DNA of 64,000 nucleotides. Origin: Piliocolobus tephrosceles (lineage: Eukaryota > Chordata > Mammalia > Primates > Cercopithecidae). A program made the translations under genes and the position numbers. Shown piece after piece: positions 34,545 through 46,621 of the stretch (position 1 is the stretch's first letter; every line of letters begins with the position of its first letter). Below the pieces are notes generated by a model, which worked only from the letters and a program-made list of their open reading frames with translations, did no database searches and was not told the DNA's origin. The stretch is from NCBI RefSeq assembly GCF_002776525.5, contig NC_045444.1, forward strand, positions 31,086,442 through 31,150,441, given 5' to 3'.

Positions 34545-36130
34545 ATGGTCAAGAATTAGTTTCCTGAGGAAGTCATACCTCAGCTAAGATCAGAAAAGTG
34601 AGTAGGAATTACTGGAGGAGGAAGATGAGGGTGGGGTGGAAACAAAGGGAGCAACTTACACGGAACAATGAAGAAAGGAGAGTGTTCTCCACCTAGAAAC
34701 AAAGGTATTACTTTGCCTAAATCACCTGAACATCTGAACTCAAAATTTTGAGAGAAGAATCACTTAGAAAAACAGACACAGGTCAGTTCGTGCAGAACCT
34801 TCTGGACCATGATAAATATTTTTGTCTTGGTAATTTAAAAAATAAAAAGTTATTGAAGAGTTTTGAGTAGAAAAATGATCATACTTGCATTTTTGCAGGA
34901 TCATGCTAGCTGCAGTGGAGAGAGAGGATTAGAGGATAAGAGTGGATATGGAGAGGAAAAGCTGGAGGCTGTGGAAGCAGTCCAGGCAGGATTGATAGTA
35001 GCTGCATGTGATGGTTAACATTGAGTGTCAACTTGATCGGATTGAAGAATGCAAAATATCGTTCCTGGGTGTGTCTCTGAGGGTGTTGTCAAAGGAGATT
35101 AACATTTGAGTCACTGGACCAGGGGAGGTGGACCCACCCTCAGCCCAGGTAGGTGCCATTGAATCAGCTGCCAGGTAGGCAAGAATAAAGCAAGCAGGAC
35201 AAGATGAAAAAGCAGAATTGCTGAGTCTTCCAGCCTTCATCTTTCTCCCATGGTGGATGCTTCCTGCCCTCGAACATCAGACTCCAAGTTCTTCAGCTTT
35301 TGGACTCTTGAGCTTAGCACCAGTGGTTTACCAGGGGCTCTCAGGCCTTTGGCCACAGAATGAAGGCTGCACTGTCGGCTTCCCTACTTTCACGGTTTTG
35401 GGACTTGGACTGATCCACCATTGGCTTCCTTGCTCCTCAACTTGCAGACGGCCTGTTGTGGGACTTTACCTGGTGATCACGTGAGTCAATTCTTAATAAA
35501 TTCCCTCTCCTATGTACATAGATCCTATTAGTTCTGTCCTTCTAGAGAACCCTTGATAATACACTGCACTAGGAAAATGGCAATGGAGAGGGAGAAAAGT
35601 GGATGTTTGCAGAGGTTTTAGTGAGTAAAACAGATAGGACCTTATAATTTATATCAGATCTAGGGTGAGGAAATGCCAAGTGTCACAAATAACTCCTGGA
35701 TTTCTCAGTCACAGAACTGGATGGCTGGCTGGGACATTTGCCAATAAAGGAAAGTGGAAGGGAATCCAATCTTGCTGAGAAAATCATCATTTCAATTATG
35801 GACTCAGTGAGAATTCAGTGTCTTTGTGACATTTAAAAGTGACATAGTCAAGTGAATTTACAGGTACAGAATTAAAAAGATTTCTGCCTAAAAATATAAA
35901 CTTGAGGGTTAGTTGGCATGTCAATTAAACATGGGCAAGAAAGTGGTTTCATGGAGTGAGAGAAGAGAGTAAGAAGAAAAGAGGGCCCAGAATTGAGCCA
36001 CCCATAATTCCAACGTTTTATTTATTTTCAGTATTGACTTCACATTTTGTATCTGTAATATCCAGGTCATTTCAATTCATCTTAGATGATACATTTCAAA
36101 TACCCAATTTTATGGGTTCTATTTACAATG
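34545..36130 (-). repeat. LINE2 (L2) antisense, interrupted by an LTR
   Basis: Left piece (34545-35006): 'gttttgagtagaaaaatgat catacttgc' then 'aggatcatgctagctgcagt'. Right piece (35569 onward): 'gcaatggagagggagaaaag tggatg', 'acagataggaccttataatt' and 'aataactcctggatttctca'. The two pieces are consecutive parts of reversed L2 once the LTR is removed. Confidence 0.65.
35007..35563 (+). mobile_element. Solo LTR of ERVL class (MLT2-related)
   Basis: The LTR begins TGTGATGGTTAACATTGAGT (then GTCAACTTGATCGG). Its interior holds 'tgtgtctctgagggtgttgt', an AATAAA signal after 'gtgagtcaattctt' and a 3' end 'ccttctagagaacccttgat aataca'. It is flanked by the 5-bp duplication CTGCA (35002-35006 and 35564-35568). 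No internal retroviral sequence is attached, so it is a solo LTR. Its open frames (35028-35240, 35218-35484) belong to the LTR. Class is by recollection. Confidence 0.75.
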
Positions 36131-36134
36131 ACTC

Positions 36135-36744
36135 ATTTACTCCTAAGTAGGAACATATAGGAAGTGTTTAACCTAGGATATCTTTACTTATGTAGATACA
36201 ATGTTTCTACATATTTGTCTCTCCTGTCTTCTCCCTAAACTTCTAGTCAAAAGTTCTGTTTTCTCAAATTGCAGAATCTAGCAATTTTAATTGAAGAAAT
36301 TTAGAGAGAGAGATGTAGCAAAGTTTTTTTTTTTTTGTTTTGTTTTGTTTTTTTTTTCCCCAAAAAATACATAAGCCAAATACATCTGAAGCTATTTCAA
36401 TATATGGAAGCACATTCTTCCCCCTAACTCATCTAGAAGTATCAACCTGAACATCTCTAAGGGCCCTTGTCCTCTCACCACCCCAACATTTTTCCCCACT
36501 GTGTTATTCTTTTTATAGCCATTTAGCACATTATGCATCATCTAGAGCTGTGAGAGCAACAGTGACCAACACCTGGGTACCTCCTTTAAACGAACACATC
36601 CAATAACAGTCTCAGATAGTCAGCATAAGAAATACTAGCTATTCATCTCTACTATTTTGGGAGTGGGGTGTTTGGAAGAAACTCTTCCTGGCAAGTTGCT
36701 AGAAGAAAGTAAATGGAAAACTCTAGTCTCATGTTAAAATTCAC
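36135..36744. other. Unassigned non-coding DNA
   Basis: Contains a T-rich run with GTTTT units at 36325-36358. No gene or named repeat. Confidence 0.4.
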
Positions 36745-37042
36745 GGCCGGGCGCGATGGCTCACATTTGTAATTCCAGCAATTTGGGAGGGCCAGATGGG
36801 CAGATCACCTGAGGTCAGGAGTTCAACAACCAGCCTGACCAACATGGTGAAACCCCATCTCTACAAAAATGCAAATATTAGCCTTGTGGGGTGGCCGGTG
36901 CCTGTAATCTCAGCTACTTGGGAGGCTGAGGCAGGTGAATCGCTTGAACCCAGGAGGCGGAGGTTGCAGTGAGTCAAGATCGTGCCACTGCACTCCAGCC
37001 TGGCGACAGAGTGAGACTGTCTCAAAAAAATCAAATCAAATA
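36745..37042 (+). mobile_element. Alu (S-type)
   Basis: A complete Alu starts GGCCGGGCGCGATGGCTCAC and has a short tail of AAATC/AAATA units. No target duplication is obvious. It abuts AT-rich sequence just before the 3' end of the long antisense L1. Confidence 0.94.
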
Positions 37043-38129
37043 AAGACTATATAAGTGTATGTAAATATATGATAATGCATATATAAAACCTATAATAGGA
37101 CCACATACACATATATATTTCAATAAAAATATAATTATATATGTATATACATATTTGTATGTGTATGGATTTATATAGAATCCAATTTGCTTTTTAAATA
37201 AATGTTTTATTTTTAATTTTTGCAGGTACATAGTAGGCGTATATATTTATGGACTACATGAGATATTTCAATACAGGCATGTAGTGCATAATAATCACAT
37301 CATGGAGACTGGGATATCCATCCCCTCAAGCATTTATCTTTTGTATTATAAACAATTCAATTATAATTTTTAGTCATTTTAAAATGTCCAATTAATTTAT
37401 TATTGACCATAATCATACTGTTGTGCTATCAAATACTAGGTCTTATACATCTTTCTATTTTTTTGGTAACCTCCCTTCTCCCACTCACTACCCTACCCAG
37501 CCTCTGGGAACCATTCTTCTACTCTATATCTCCAAGAGTTCAATTGTTTTGATTTTCAGATCCCACAAGTGTGTGAGAACATGTGTTGTCTTTCTTTGCC
37601 TGGCTTACTTCATTTCATGTAATGACTTCCTGTTTCATCCATATTGTTGCAAATGACAGGATCTCATTCTTATGGGTGAATAGTACTCCATTGTGTGTAT
37701 GTACATTTTCTTTATCCTTCCATCTGTTGATGGACCTTTAGGTTGCTTACAAATCTTGATTATTGTGAACAGTGCGCAAGAAACAAAGCTATTTCTTCAA
37801 TGTGCTGATTTCCTCTCTTTTGGATATATACCTAGAAGGGGGATAGCTGGATCATATGGAAGCTCTATTTTCAGTTTTTTGAGGAATCTCCAAACTGTTC
37901 TCCATAGTGGTTGAATTAATTTACATTCCTAACAACACTGCACAAGGATTCCCTTTTCTCCACATCCTCACCAGCATTTGTTATTGCCTGTCTTTAGGAT
38001 AAAAGCCATTTTAGCTGGGGTGAGATGATATTTCCTTGTAGTTTTGACTTACATTTCTCTGATGACCAGTGATGTGCACGTTTTCACATGTCTGTTTACC
38101 ATTTGTGTGTTTTCTTTTGAGAAACGTCT

Positions 38130-40900
38130 GTTCAAATCTTTTGCCCATTTTTAAACTGGATTATTACAGTTTTTCTATAGAGTTGTTTGAGTTTCTGATA
38201 TATTCTGGTTATTAATTCTTTTTCAGATTGGTAATTGGCAAATATTTTCTCCCATTCTGTGGGTTGTCTCTTCACTTTTTTTATTGTTTCCTTTGTTGTG
38301 CAGAAGCTTTCTAACTTGATGTGATCTGATTTATCCATTTTTGCTTTAGTTATCTATAGTGCTTGTGGTGTATTACTAAAAAATTTTTTGCCCAGAAATG
38401 TTCTGGATTATTTCCCCAGTGTTTTCTTGTAGTAATTTCATAGCTTGAGGTCTTAGATTTAAATATTGAATCCATTTTTGATTTGATTTTTGTATATAGC
38501 AAGAGATAAGGGTCTAGTTTCATTCTTCTGCATATGAATATCCAGTTTTCCCAGCACTGTTTATTTAAAAGACTATCTTTTCCTCAATGGATGTTCTTGG
38601 CACCCTTGTCAAAAATGAATTTACTGTAGGTGTGTGAATGTATTTCTGGGTTCCCTATTCTGTTCCTTTGGTTTATGTGTCTATTTTTATGCCAGTACCA
38701 TGCTGTTTTGGTTATTATTGCTCTGTAATATAATTTGAAGTTAGATACTGTTATTCTTCCTGCTTTGCTCTTTCTGCTTAGGATAGCTTTGGCTATTGTG
38801 GGTCTTTTGTGGTTCCATATAAATTTTAGGGTTTGTCTTTCTGTGAAGAATGTCATTGGTATTTTGACAGAAATTGCATTAAGTCTGTAGATTGCTTTGG
38901 ATTGTATGGATTAACAATATTGATTCAATGAATGTGAAATATTTTTCATTTTTGTGTCATCTTCAATTTATTTCATCAATGTTTTATAATTTTCATTATA
39001 GAGATCTTTCACTTTTTTGGTTAATTCCTAGGTATTTGATCTTATTTGTGGCCATTGTAGATTAGGTTACTTATTTTTTTTTTTTCTTAAAATGGTTACT
39101 ATTGGTATATAACAATGCTGCTAAATTTTGTATGTTAATTTTGTATCCTGCAACTTTACTGAATGTATAAATTCTAATATATTTTTGGTGGACTCTTTAG
39201 GTCTTTCCAAATATAAGATCATATCACCTGCAAATAATGATAATTCGGCATCTTGCTTTCCAATTTGGATGCCCTTTATTTTTTTCTTTTGTCTAGTTGC
39301 TCTAGTTAGGACTTTAGTACTACGATGAGTAACAGTGGTAACAGTGGGCATCCTTGTCATGTTCCAGGCCTTAGAGGAAAGGCTTTCAGTTATTCCCCAT
39401 TCAGAAAGATACTAGTTGTGTGTCTGTTATATATAACTTTTTGTTATGTTGAGATATGTTCCCTCTATACCCAGTTTTTTAAGAGTTTTTGTCATGAAAG
39501 GATGTTGAATTTCATCAAATTTTTTTTAGCATCAATTGAAAAAATCATATAAGTTTTGTCTGTCATTCTGTTGATATGATATATCACATTGATTGATTTG
39601 CATATGTTGAACCAACCTTGCTTCCTAGGGTAAATCCCACTTGATTAACGTGAATGATCTTTGTAAGGTATTGTTGAATTTGGTTTACTAGTATTTTGTT
39701 GAGGACTTTTGCATCAATATTTATCAGTGATATTGACCTGTAGTTTTCATTTTTTGATGTGTCTTTGTCTGGTTTTGGTATTGGTATAATAGTGGCTTTA
39801 TAGAATGAGTTTGGGAATATTCCCTCTTCCTCTATTTTTCAGACTAGTTTGAGTAGGCTTGGTGTCAGTTCTTCTATAAACGTTTGGTAGAATTCTGCAG
39901 TGAAGCCATTATGTACCAGTCTTTGTTGGACTGGGAGACTTTTTATTATGGCTTCAACCTCATTACTTGTTATTGGGCTTGTCCAGGCTTTTGATTTCTT
40001 CATGGTTCAATCTTGGTACGTTTATGTGTCTAGGAATTTATTCATTTCTTCCAGACTTTCCAATTTATTGGCACATAGTTGCTCTCAGTAGCCCTGAGGG
40101 ACCTTGAATTTCTGTGGTATCAGTTGTAATATCACCTTTATATCTTTGATTTTATTTATTTGGGTCTTCTCTCTCTCTCTCTCTTTTTTTTTTTTTTCCT
40201 GTAACTGTTGCATGAAATGTTCTGTAAATATCTATTGGGTTTATTTGGTTTATTATACAGATTAAGTCTTATGTTTCTTTGTTGACATTTTTCCTCTGGG
40301 AGATCTGTCCAATGTCGAAAGTGCGGTGTTGAAGTCTCCAGCTATTATTGTATAGGGATCTATCTTCTCCTTAGCTCTAATAATGTTTGCTTTATATATC
40401 TGAGTGCTTCAGTGTTTGGTGCATATATATTTACAATCATTATATCCTTTTGCTGAATTGAGTTTTTTCTCATTATATAATGACCTTCTTTGTCTCTTCT
40501 TAGAGTTTTTGTTTTGAAATATATTTTGTCTGATATAAATATTATTATTCTTGCCATTTTTTTTTATTTCCTCTGACATGGAATATCTTTCTCCATCACA
40601 TTATTTTCAGTATTTATAGGTGAAGTGTATTTGTAGTAGGCAGCAGATCATTGGATCTTGCTTTTTTGTGTACATTTGGATAATCTAGGTTTTTTGATTG
40701 GAGAGTTTAATTTGTTTACATTAAATGCTATTAATGATAAGTAGGGAGTTACTGCCATTTTGTTATTTGTTTTCTGGTTGCTTTTGATCTTCTCTTCCTT
40801 CCAGTCTTCCTTTTACTGAAAGTGTTTTTTGTTTTGTTTGGTTGTTTTTCTTTTTTTCTGGTGGTATGCTTTAATTTCTTGATTTTTAATTTTTGAGTAT
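38130..40900 (-). pseudogene. L1 ORF2 remnant (endonuclease-reverse transcriptase)
   Basis: ORF2p nicks target DNA and reverse-transcribes L1 RNA. Fragments are visible in order on the minus strand. Endonuclease part: DKEGHYI and NIYAPNT, about 40360-40557. Reverse transcriptase: LSLFAGDMILYLE, about 39220-39290, where the catalytic FADD reads FAGD. C-terminal part: KFIWNHKRP and KTAWYWHKNRHI, about 38600-38850. Frames are broken throughout. The distance between endonuclease and catalytic blocks is about 0.5 kb shorter than in intact ORF2, and the missing part maps near the CT/T tract at 40167-40198. Confidence 0.85.
40167..40198. repeat. (CT)n(T)n tract at an L1 deletion point
   Basis: A CT dinucleotide run passes directly into a T run. 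In the L1 reading, text before it (the 'tgggtcttctc' region) and after it ('tgaaatgttctgtaaatatc') are normally several hundred bases apart. Confidence 0.75.
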
Positions 40901-41059
40901 TTGTTGTATGTTTTTTGCATTGGGGTTACCATAAGGCTTGAAAGTACTACCTTATAACCCATTATTTTGAACTGATGACAACTTAATACTGATCTCATAA
41001 ACAAACACACACACAAAAAAACTAATAAAAACTCTACACTTGAACTTTGTCCCCCCACT

Positions 41060-41060
<1 letters not shown>

Positions 41061-41102
<42 letters not shown>

Positions 41103-41388
41103 TTTTGAGACAGAGTTTCACTCTCCTTGTGCAGGCTGGAGTGCAATGGCACGATCTTGGCTCACCGCAACCTCTGCCTCCCAGGTTCAAACAATTCTCC
41201 TGCCTCAGCCTCCATAGTAGCTGGGATTACAGGTATGTGCCACCACACCCAGCTAACTTTGTACTTTTAGTAGAGATGGGGTTTCTCCATGTTGTCCAGG
41301 TTGGTCTTGAACTCTTGACTTCAGGTGATCCACTCGCCTCAGCTTCCCAAAGTGCTGGGATTACAGGCATGGGCCATTGCACCCTGCC
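41061..41388 (-). mobile_element. Alu antisense with (TTTA)n tail, inserted in L1
   Basis: About 46 bp of TTTA units (41059-41105) are followed by an antisense Alu ending CACCCTGCC. It is flanked by TGTCCCCCCACTTT (41048-41061) and TGTCCCCCAACTTT (41389-41402), a 14-bp duplication with one mismatch. Confidence 0.95.
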
Positions 41389-42789
41389 TGTCCCCCAACT
41401 TTTTAACTTTTTGTTGTTTCTCTTCATGTCTTATTCTGTCTATGTCTTGAAAAGTTCTTGTAGTTGTTATTTTTGCTTGGTTCATCACTAACTCTTTCTA
41501 CTTAAGATAACAGTAGTTTATATACTACAATTACAGTGTTATGCTATTCTGGGATTTTCTGTGTGCTTACTAATACCACTGATTTTCTTTTCTTTTTCTT
41601 TTTTTTCTTTTTATTTACCATGAGATGATTTCTTCTTGCTTATTAACATCCTTTTCTTTCAGATTGAAGATATTCTTTTAACATTTCTTACAGGACAGGT
41701 CTGGTGTTAATGAAATCCCTCAACTTTTGTTTGTCTGAAAAGGTCTTTCTTTCTTCTTCATGCTTCAAAGGAAATTTTGGTTGGATACAGTATTTTAGGG
41801 TACTCTTTTCCTTCAGCACTTAAAATATGTCATGCCACTTTCTCTTGGCCTATAGAATTTCCACTGAAAAGTCTGTTGCCAGACACATTGGAGCTCCATT
41901 GTATGTTAGTTGTTTCTTTTCTTTTGCTGTTTTTTGGGTCCTTTCTTTACTCTTGCCCTTTGGGAGTTTGGTTATTAAATGCCTTGAGGTAGTTTTCTTT
42001 GGGTTAAATCTGCTTGGTGTTCTATCACCTTCTAGTACTTGAATGTTGATGTAATTCTCTAGGTTTGGGAAGTTCTCTGATACTATTCTTTTGAATAAAC
42101 TTTTTATCCCTATCTCTTTCTCTAACTCCTCTTCAAGGCCAATAACTCTGACTATTTGCCCTTTTGGGCCTATTTTCTAGATCTTGTAAGCATGCTTCAT
42201 TACTTTTTTATTCTTTTTTCTTTTGTCTCCTCTGACTGTATTCTCAAATAGCTTGTCTTCAGCCTTACTAATTCTTTCTTCTGGTTGATAAATTCTCTAA
42301 TTAAGGGACTCTGATGCATTCTTCAGTATATCAACTGTATTTTTCAACTGTAGAATTTCTTCTTCATCCTTTTTAATTATTTTAATCTCTTTGTTAAATT
42401 TATCTGATAGAATTCTGAATTCCTTCTCTGTATTACCTTGAATTTCTTTGGATTTTCTCAAACCAGTTATTTTGAATTATCTGTCTGAAAGGTCACAGAT
42501 CTGTTTCTTCAAGACTGGCTCCTTGTGTTTTATTTAGTTTATTTGGTGAGGTCATGTTTTCCCAAATGATCTTGATGATTGTTTATGTTTGTCAGTGTCA
42601 GGGCATTGAAGAATTAAGTTTATATTGTGGTCTTCGCAGTCTTAGCTCATTGTGCCCATCCTTTTTGGGAAGGCTCTCCACATATTCCAAGGGAGTTGGG
42701 CCTCAAGCCCAAAAATGCTGTAGTCTTTGCAGACTCATGGAGGTACTACTGTGGTGGTTTTGTATAAGATCTGGAAGAATTATCTGAAT

Positions 42790-45050
42790 TACCAGGCAGA
42801 GACTTGTTGTTTTCACTTACTTTCTCCCAAGCAAATGGAATCTCTCACTCTGTGCTGAGCTGCCTGGAACTAGGGGCATGGTAGTGCAAGCACCTCTGTG
42901 AACACCACCACTGGGACTGCACTGGGTCGGACCTGAAACCAGCTCATAACTGGGTCTCACCCAAGGACTGCTGTCATCACTATTTGGCTACCACCTATGT
43001 TAACTCAAGTCCCTAGGGCTCTACAGTCAACAGGCGGTGAAGCCAACGTGGTTTGTGTCCTTCTCTTTAGGGCAACAAGTTCTCTCAGGCCCTGAGTTGG
43101 TCAGGAGGTGCTGTCTGGAAGTCAGAGATTGGAGTCAAAATTCTTAGAAGTTTAATTGGTGTTCTATTCTACTGTGGGTAAGTTGGCACTCGAATCACAA
43201 TCTTAAGTCCTTTCCACTTGTGTGTCCCCCTTTCACAGGCAGCGGAGCCTCTCCCTGTGGCCACCACCATTGCCAGCCCATGAGTTAACGAAGGAAACTA
43301 GTCAAACAAACTTTTTGGCAAAATATGATAGTTTAATGAAGAAGTAGCATCATATGTATTTATCCAGAGAATCTTATTCTATAATGGAAACCACTGTATA
43401 AGTCTTTGGAAATGTTTTAAAGCATTGGCCTGGTAGCTCTTTCAGAGCCTTGTACGTGCTGACTTTCATTTTATTAAAAAATAAGATGTCATGATATTAC
43501 CTGGAAGGCTGGTGGGTAGATCAGCTAAATATTGTACAGTCTGACTTTTAAAATTTTATTTTAAGAAAATTTTACCAATTATCCTAATAAAATACCAACA
43601 CGGGTTATATTACTTTAGGCAAGAAACTACCTATGGAAAGATATATTTAAACATAAACTCAACATAGAGTACATGACTGCACTTCACTTGTTCTTTTGCC
43701 TTTAGTATGAACCACTGGGGTTCACCATTACTATCACATGCCAGAATTCTGCCAGACCACCACCAGTGTTTACGAAGAGCCCAAGAGCTGTTGGTCAGTT
43801 TGTGTTGAATCCTGCCAGGCCTGGGACTCACCCTTCAGGGAAATCGGCTCTCCTCTGTCCCACAGCAGGTCCAGAAATGCTGTCCAAGATCCTACGCCTG
43901 GACCCAGGGACCAGAAGAGCCTACTTGTTTCTCTACATCACTATGGCTAAGCTAGCACCTAAGGTGCAAGACAAATCCCTTTTACTTTTACCTCTTCTTT
44001 TCTGAAACAGAAGATTTCTTTCACCATAACCACCATAGCTAGAAATGTCCTGGATCACACCTGAAGTTAGCATTTCTCAGAGTCCAAGGCCTGTGGCATA
44101 CTACCTGTGTATTGCTTCTGGTTATTCAGGGCCCAAGAGCTCTTTAGTCAGCAGGTCCTGCCAGGACAGGTCCTTCCCTTCAAGGCAGTGGGTTCCCTAT
44201 GGCCAGAGTATGTCTAGAAATGTCATCCATGAGCTAGGGCCTGGAATGGGGACCTCATGACTCTGCCCTATACTACTGTGGTTGAGCTGGTATCAAAGAT
44301 GCAAGACGAAGACCTCTTTGCTTTTCACTTTCTTCTCCTAAGCAGAAGGAAGGAGTCACTCTGGTTTCTGTGAGCTGCACTGCCTGTAGTTGGGGTGGGA
44401 GTGGCACAAGCACTCCCTTAGCCAACCTATCTATTGTCTCCCTAGGTCACATGCTATGTTAGTCCACTGACTCTGAGCCTAGCCTAGCACTAGGAGTTGC
44501 CCAGGAATTGCAGTCTTTGTGTCCTAGACCGCCTTTCAAGTTTCCTTAGGGCTCCGGAGCACATTGGCCCATGGAGGCAAGGCTTGCTGAGAAACTCGAG
44601 TTCCAGCCATGGGGATGGGTGATTCCCCTCTGGCTAGATCTGGTCCAAATGCTCTCTCCATGCATGAGTGCTGGCTGAACTCAGCATGACTTTGCTTTTT
44701 GCTGTGACAGGACAGGACTGAGTACAATGTAAAGGCCCTTAGTCACTGCATTCTACCTCTCCTATGTGCACAGTCTCTCCATGCCATATGGCTGCTGCCA
44801 GGGGATAGAGGAGGGGTAGCATCAGCAATTCAAGACTGTCTCTCCTACCCTCTTCAATGCCTCTTTCAGCAATATAAAGTTAAAGCCAGGCACTGTGATC
44901 ACTCACCTGACTTTTTGTTCTTGTGATGGTGTTTTTTTGCTGAGTTTTGCTGGATATTTGTGCTGAGTTATGCTGGATATTTTTCTAGTCTCTTCAGGGC
45001 TCACTCATGCCTCTGCCATCAGGCTGCAAGTTGGATGATTGTCAGCTAGG
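42790..45050 (-). repeat. L1 5' UTR composed of ~340-bp repeated units
   Basis: Two adjacent units share landmarks in the same order. AGCCCAAGAGCTGTTGGTCAG at 43779 parallels GGCCCAAGAGCTCTTTAGTCAG at 44130. GGTGCAAGACAAATCCC at 43965 parallels GATGCAAGACGAAGACC at 44297. A third, more diverged unit precedes them (CCTAGGGCTCTACAGTCAAC near 43011). The period is about 330-350 bp. Such internally repeated 5' UTRs act as promoter modules in L1s. The small open frames here are not genes. Confidence 0.6.
43276..43736 (-). repeat. Unidentified ~460-bp repeat, copy A (inverted relative to copy B)
   Basis: Its reverse complement aligns over its full length with 46622-47088 at roughly 85% identity by eye. 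Here it interrupts the L1 5' UTR, and a possible 6-bp duplication (TGCCAG) lies at both edges (43268-43273 region and 43739-43744). Read on the minus strand it begins TGTGATAGTAATGG and contains an AATAAA. I cannot match it to a named family. Confidence 0.7.
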
Positions 45051-45565
45051 TTAACATGGCTCTCCTTTTTTATCAGACAAAAGGTTATCCCTGGCTTTTT
45101 CAGTTGACTGCAGTATTAGGGGCTCCCAGAGCAGGGGGAAGCATGCAAGGTCTCTTAAAGCTCAGACTTAAAACGTGTACAACTTCGGTTTCCCAACATT
45201 CTGTTTGTCATAGAGTCACTGGGCTAATTCAAATGCAATGAGTTGAAAAATACAGGGGAAAGGGAAGAAATTGTCCATTTTCTAAAATGAACACATTTTA
45301 AAAATATGTGTACTTTTTAAAAATAAATATTTTTAATGGTTGCTCCCTAAAATTTTTTATATATTCATTTCATCATGGTTTCTGTTCTCTCGCTTCAACC
45401 CTTCTATAAGTTAAATGTTACTTTCATGAGGGAAAGACCATATCTGTGTGGTTCTCATTACATGATTAACAGAATACATAGGTGTCATAAGCTATTGCCT
45501 TCAAAAAACTTCCACAATAAGCTGCATGAATTTTTAACATTATTGCCATACACCTACTTCGCTCT
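45051..45565. other. Unassigned non-coding DNA
   Basis: May include the outermost part of the L1 5' UTR or a separate old repeat at 45057-45245. No gene. Confidence 0.4.
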
Positions 45566-45570
45566 TTGTT

Positions 45571-45718
45571 ATAGACTCTCTTGCTCTTCTGTAACTTTTT
45601 GAGGGCAGTGACTTTATCTTACTCGTATTTATAGCCCTTGCACTGGGAACTGTGCCTGGACATAGTAAAGTATTAATAATTCTTAATGATTGCATGAATG
45701 ATTGAATAAATGAATGTT
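45571..45718 (+). repeat. LINE2 (L2) 3' end, sense
   Basis: 'tttgagggcagtgactttat', 'ttgcactgggaactgtgcct ggacatagtaaag' and a closing TGAATGATTGAATAAATGAATG follow the sense L2 3' terminus closely. Confidence 0.7.
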
Positions 45719-45719
45719 C

Positions 45720-46615
45720 TCGAGCTTAATAAATACTTCTAAATAGGGAATCACATTTAAAGTAAAGGAACAAACTCACCTATTTCACTAGAAATTTTAA
45801 GATTTTATTGTTTTATTTAATTCAAAGGAAATTTTTTAAAAGAGAAAGAGCATAAATGTAACATATCTTCTCATCTATGTCTCTCCCCTAAGGCCTAGTG
45901 AACTTATGTTGACCCACCTAGATTTTCCCCTGAACTATGCATATTTTTCAGTAATTAAAGTAGCTTTTAGTTGAAACCATGGAACTTTCTTTGGTAGAAT
46001 CATGAGATAATTAAGTGACCATATACACAATTTGCCTGAGACATACCCAGTTTAGTGCTTGCTTTTTTGGTGTATTAATAATGCCCTCTTCTACTTCCAA
46101 AATTGTTGTGGCCAGGACCATAAATTATATGATTACTCTAAATACAGTCCATGCTTTGAATGTGATGCCAATGGAAGCCTGAAGTTTAAAAATGCCTATC
46201 GTGCTGTGAGTACACATAACTATTTCAACTGGACCAAGTCACCTAATCTTACTGTACCATTTTTTCACTGCTCTTCAACATTTTTGCATTACGGACATCA
46301 GACAGAACCAGAAAGTACACCTCAACTAAAGGTCACAAATGAATGGCTTGTGTATAAACAAATTATTTTGTACTGTAGTTACCATAACCAATAAATAATT
46401 TATTAAGTAAATGGGAAGCTTCCCCAGAGATTATGACAAAGTCATTGGGTTAAAATGCATGATAAAAATGGCATTGAACCTTTTACCTAGGGAGAGGAGA
46501 CTTCCTTAGCCTTTCTGCACTTGTGACTTCTTCCCTTTCACAGCTGACCTAGAGTGACAAAGAGTCTATGTGTTCTAATGGAGTTGGGCTCTGGGAATAC
46601 ACTACTTAATTCTGT
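45720..46615. other. Unassigned non-coding DNA containing a 111-codon open frame
   Basis: The frame 46059-46394 (+) starts with ATG and ends TAA. It has four cysteines in its first half, and its second half is Asn/Tyr/Thr-rich. I recognise no domain. There is no CpG-rich upstream region, splice site pair or poly(A) signal arrangement that would support a gene, so it is recorded here and not as a CDS. Confidence 0.4.
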
Positions 46616-46621
46616 TCTGTG

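Larger units (their letters stand above)
37198..45050 (-). mobile_element. Long antisense L1 (L1MA/L1PB-age) with 5' UTR, disabled
   Basis: On the minus strand the element runs 5' UTR (about 42790-45050), ORF1 region (about 41400-42700), ORF2 remnants (about 38130-40900) and 3' UTR (37198-38100). The 3' UTR shows the 'tacatgagatatttcaatac aggcat' and 'gttgtgctatcaaatactag' passages of older L1 families. An Alu (41061-41388) and an unidentified repeat (43276-43736) interrupt it. A deletion of perhaps 0.5 kb lies in ORF2. The 5' boundary is inferred from loss of UTR-like units. Confidence 0.85.

Noticed and set aside
41105..41491. 128-codon open frame
   Set aside because: Translation of the antisense Alu plus adjoining L1; no independent gene evidence.
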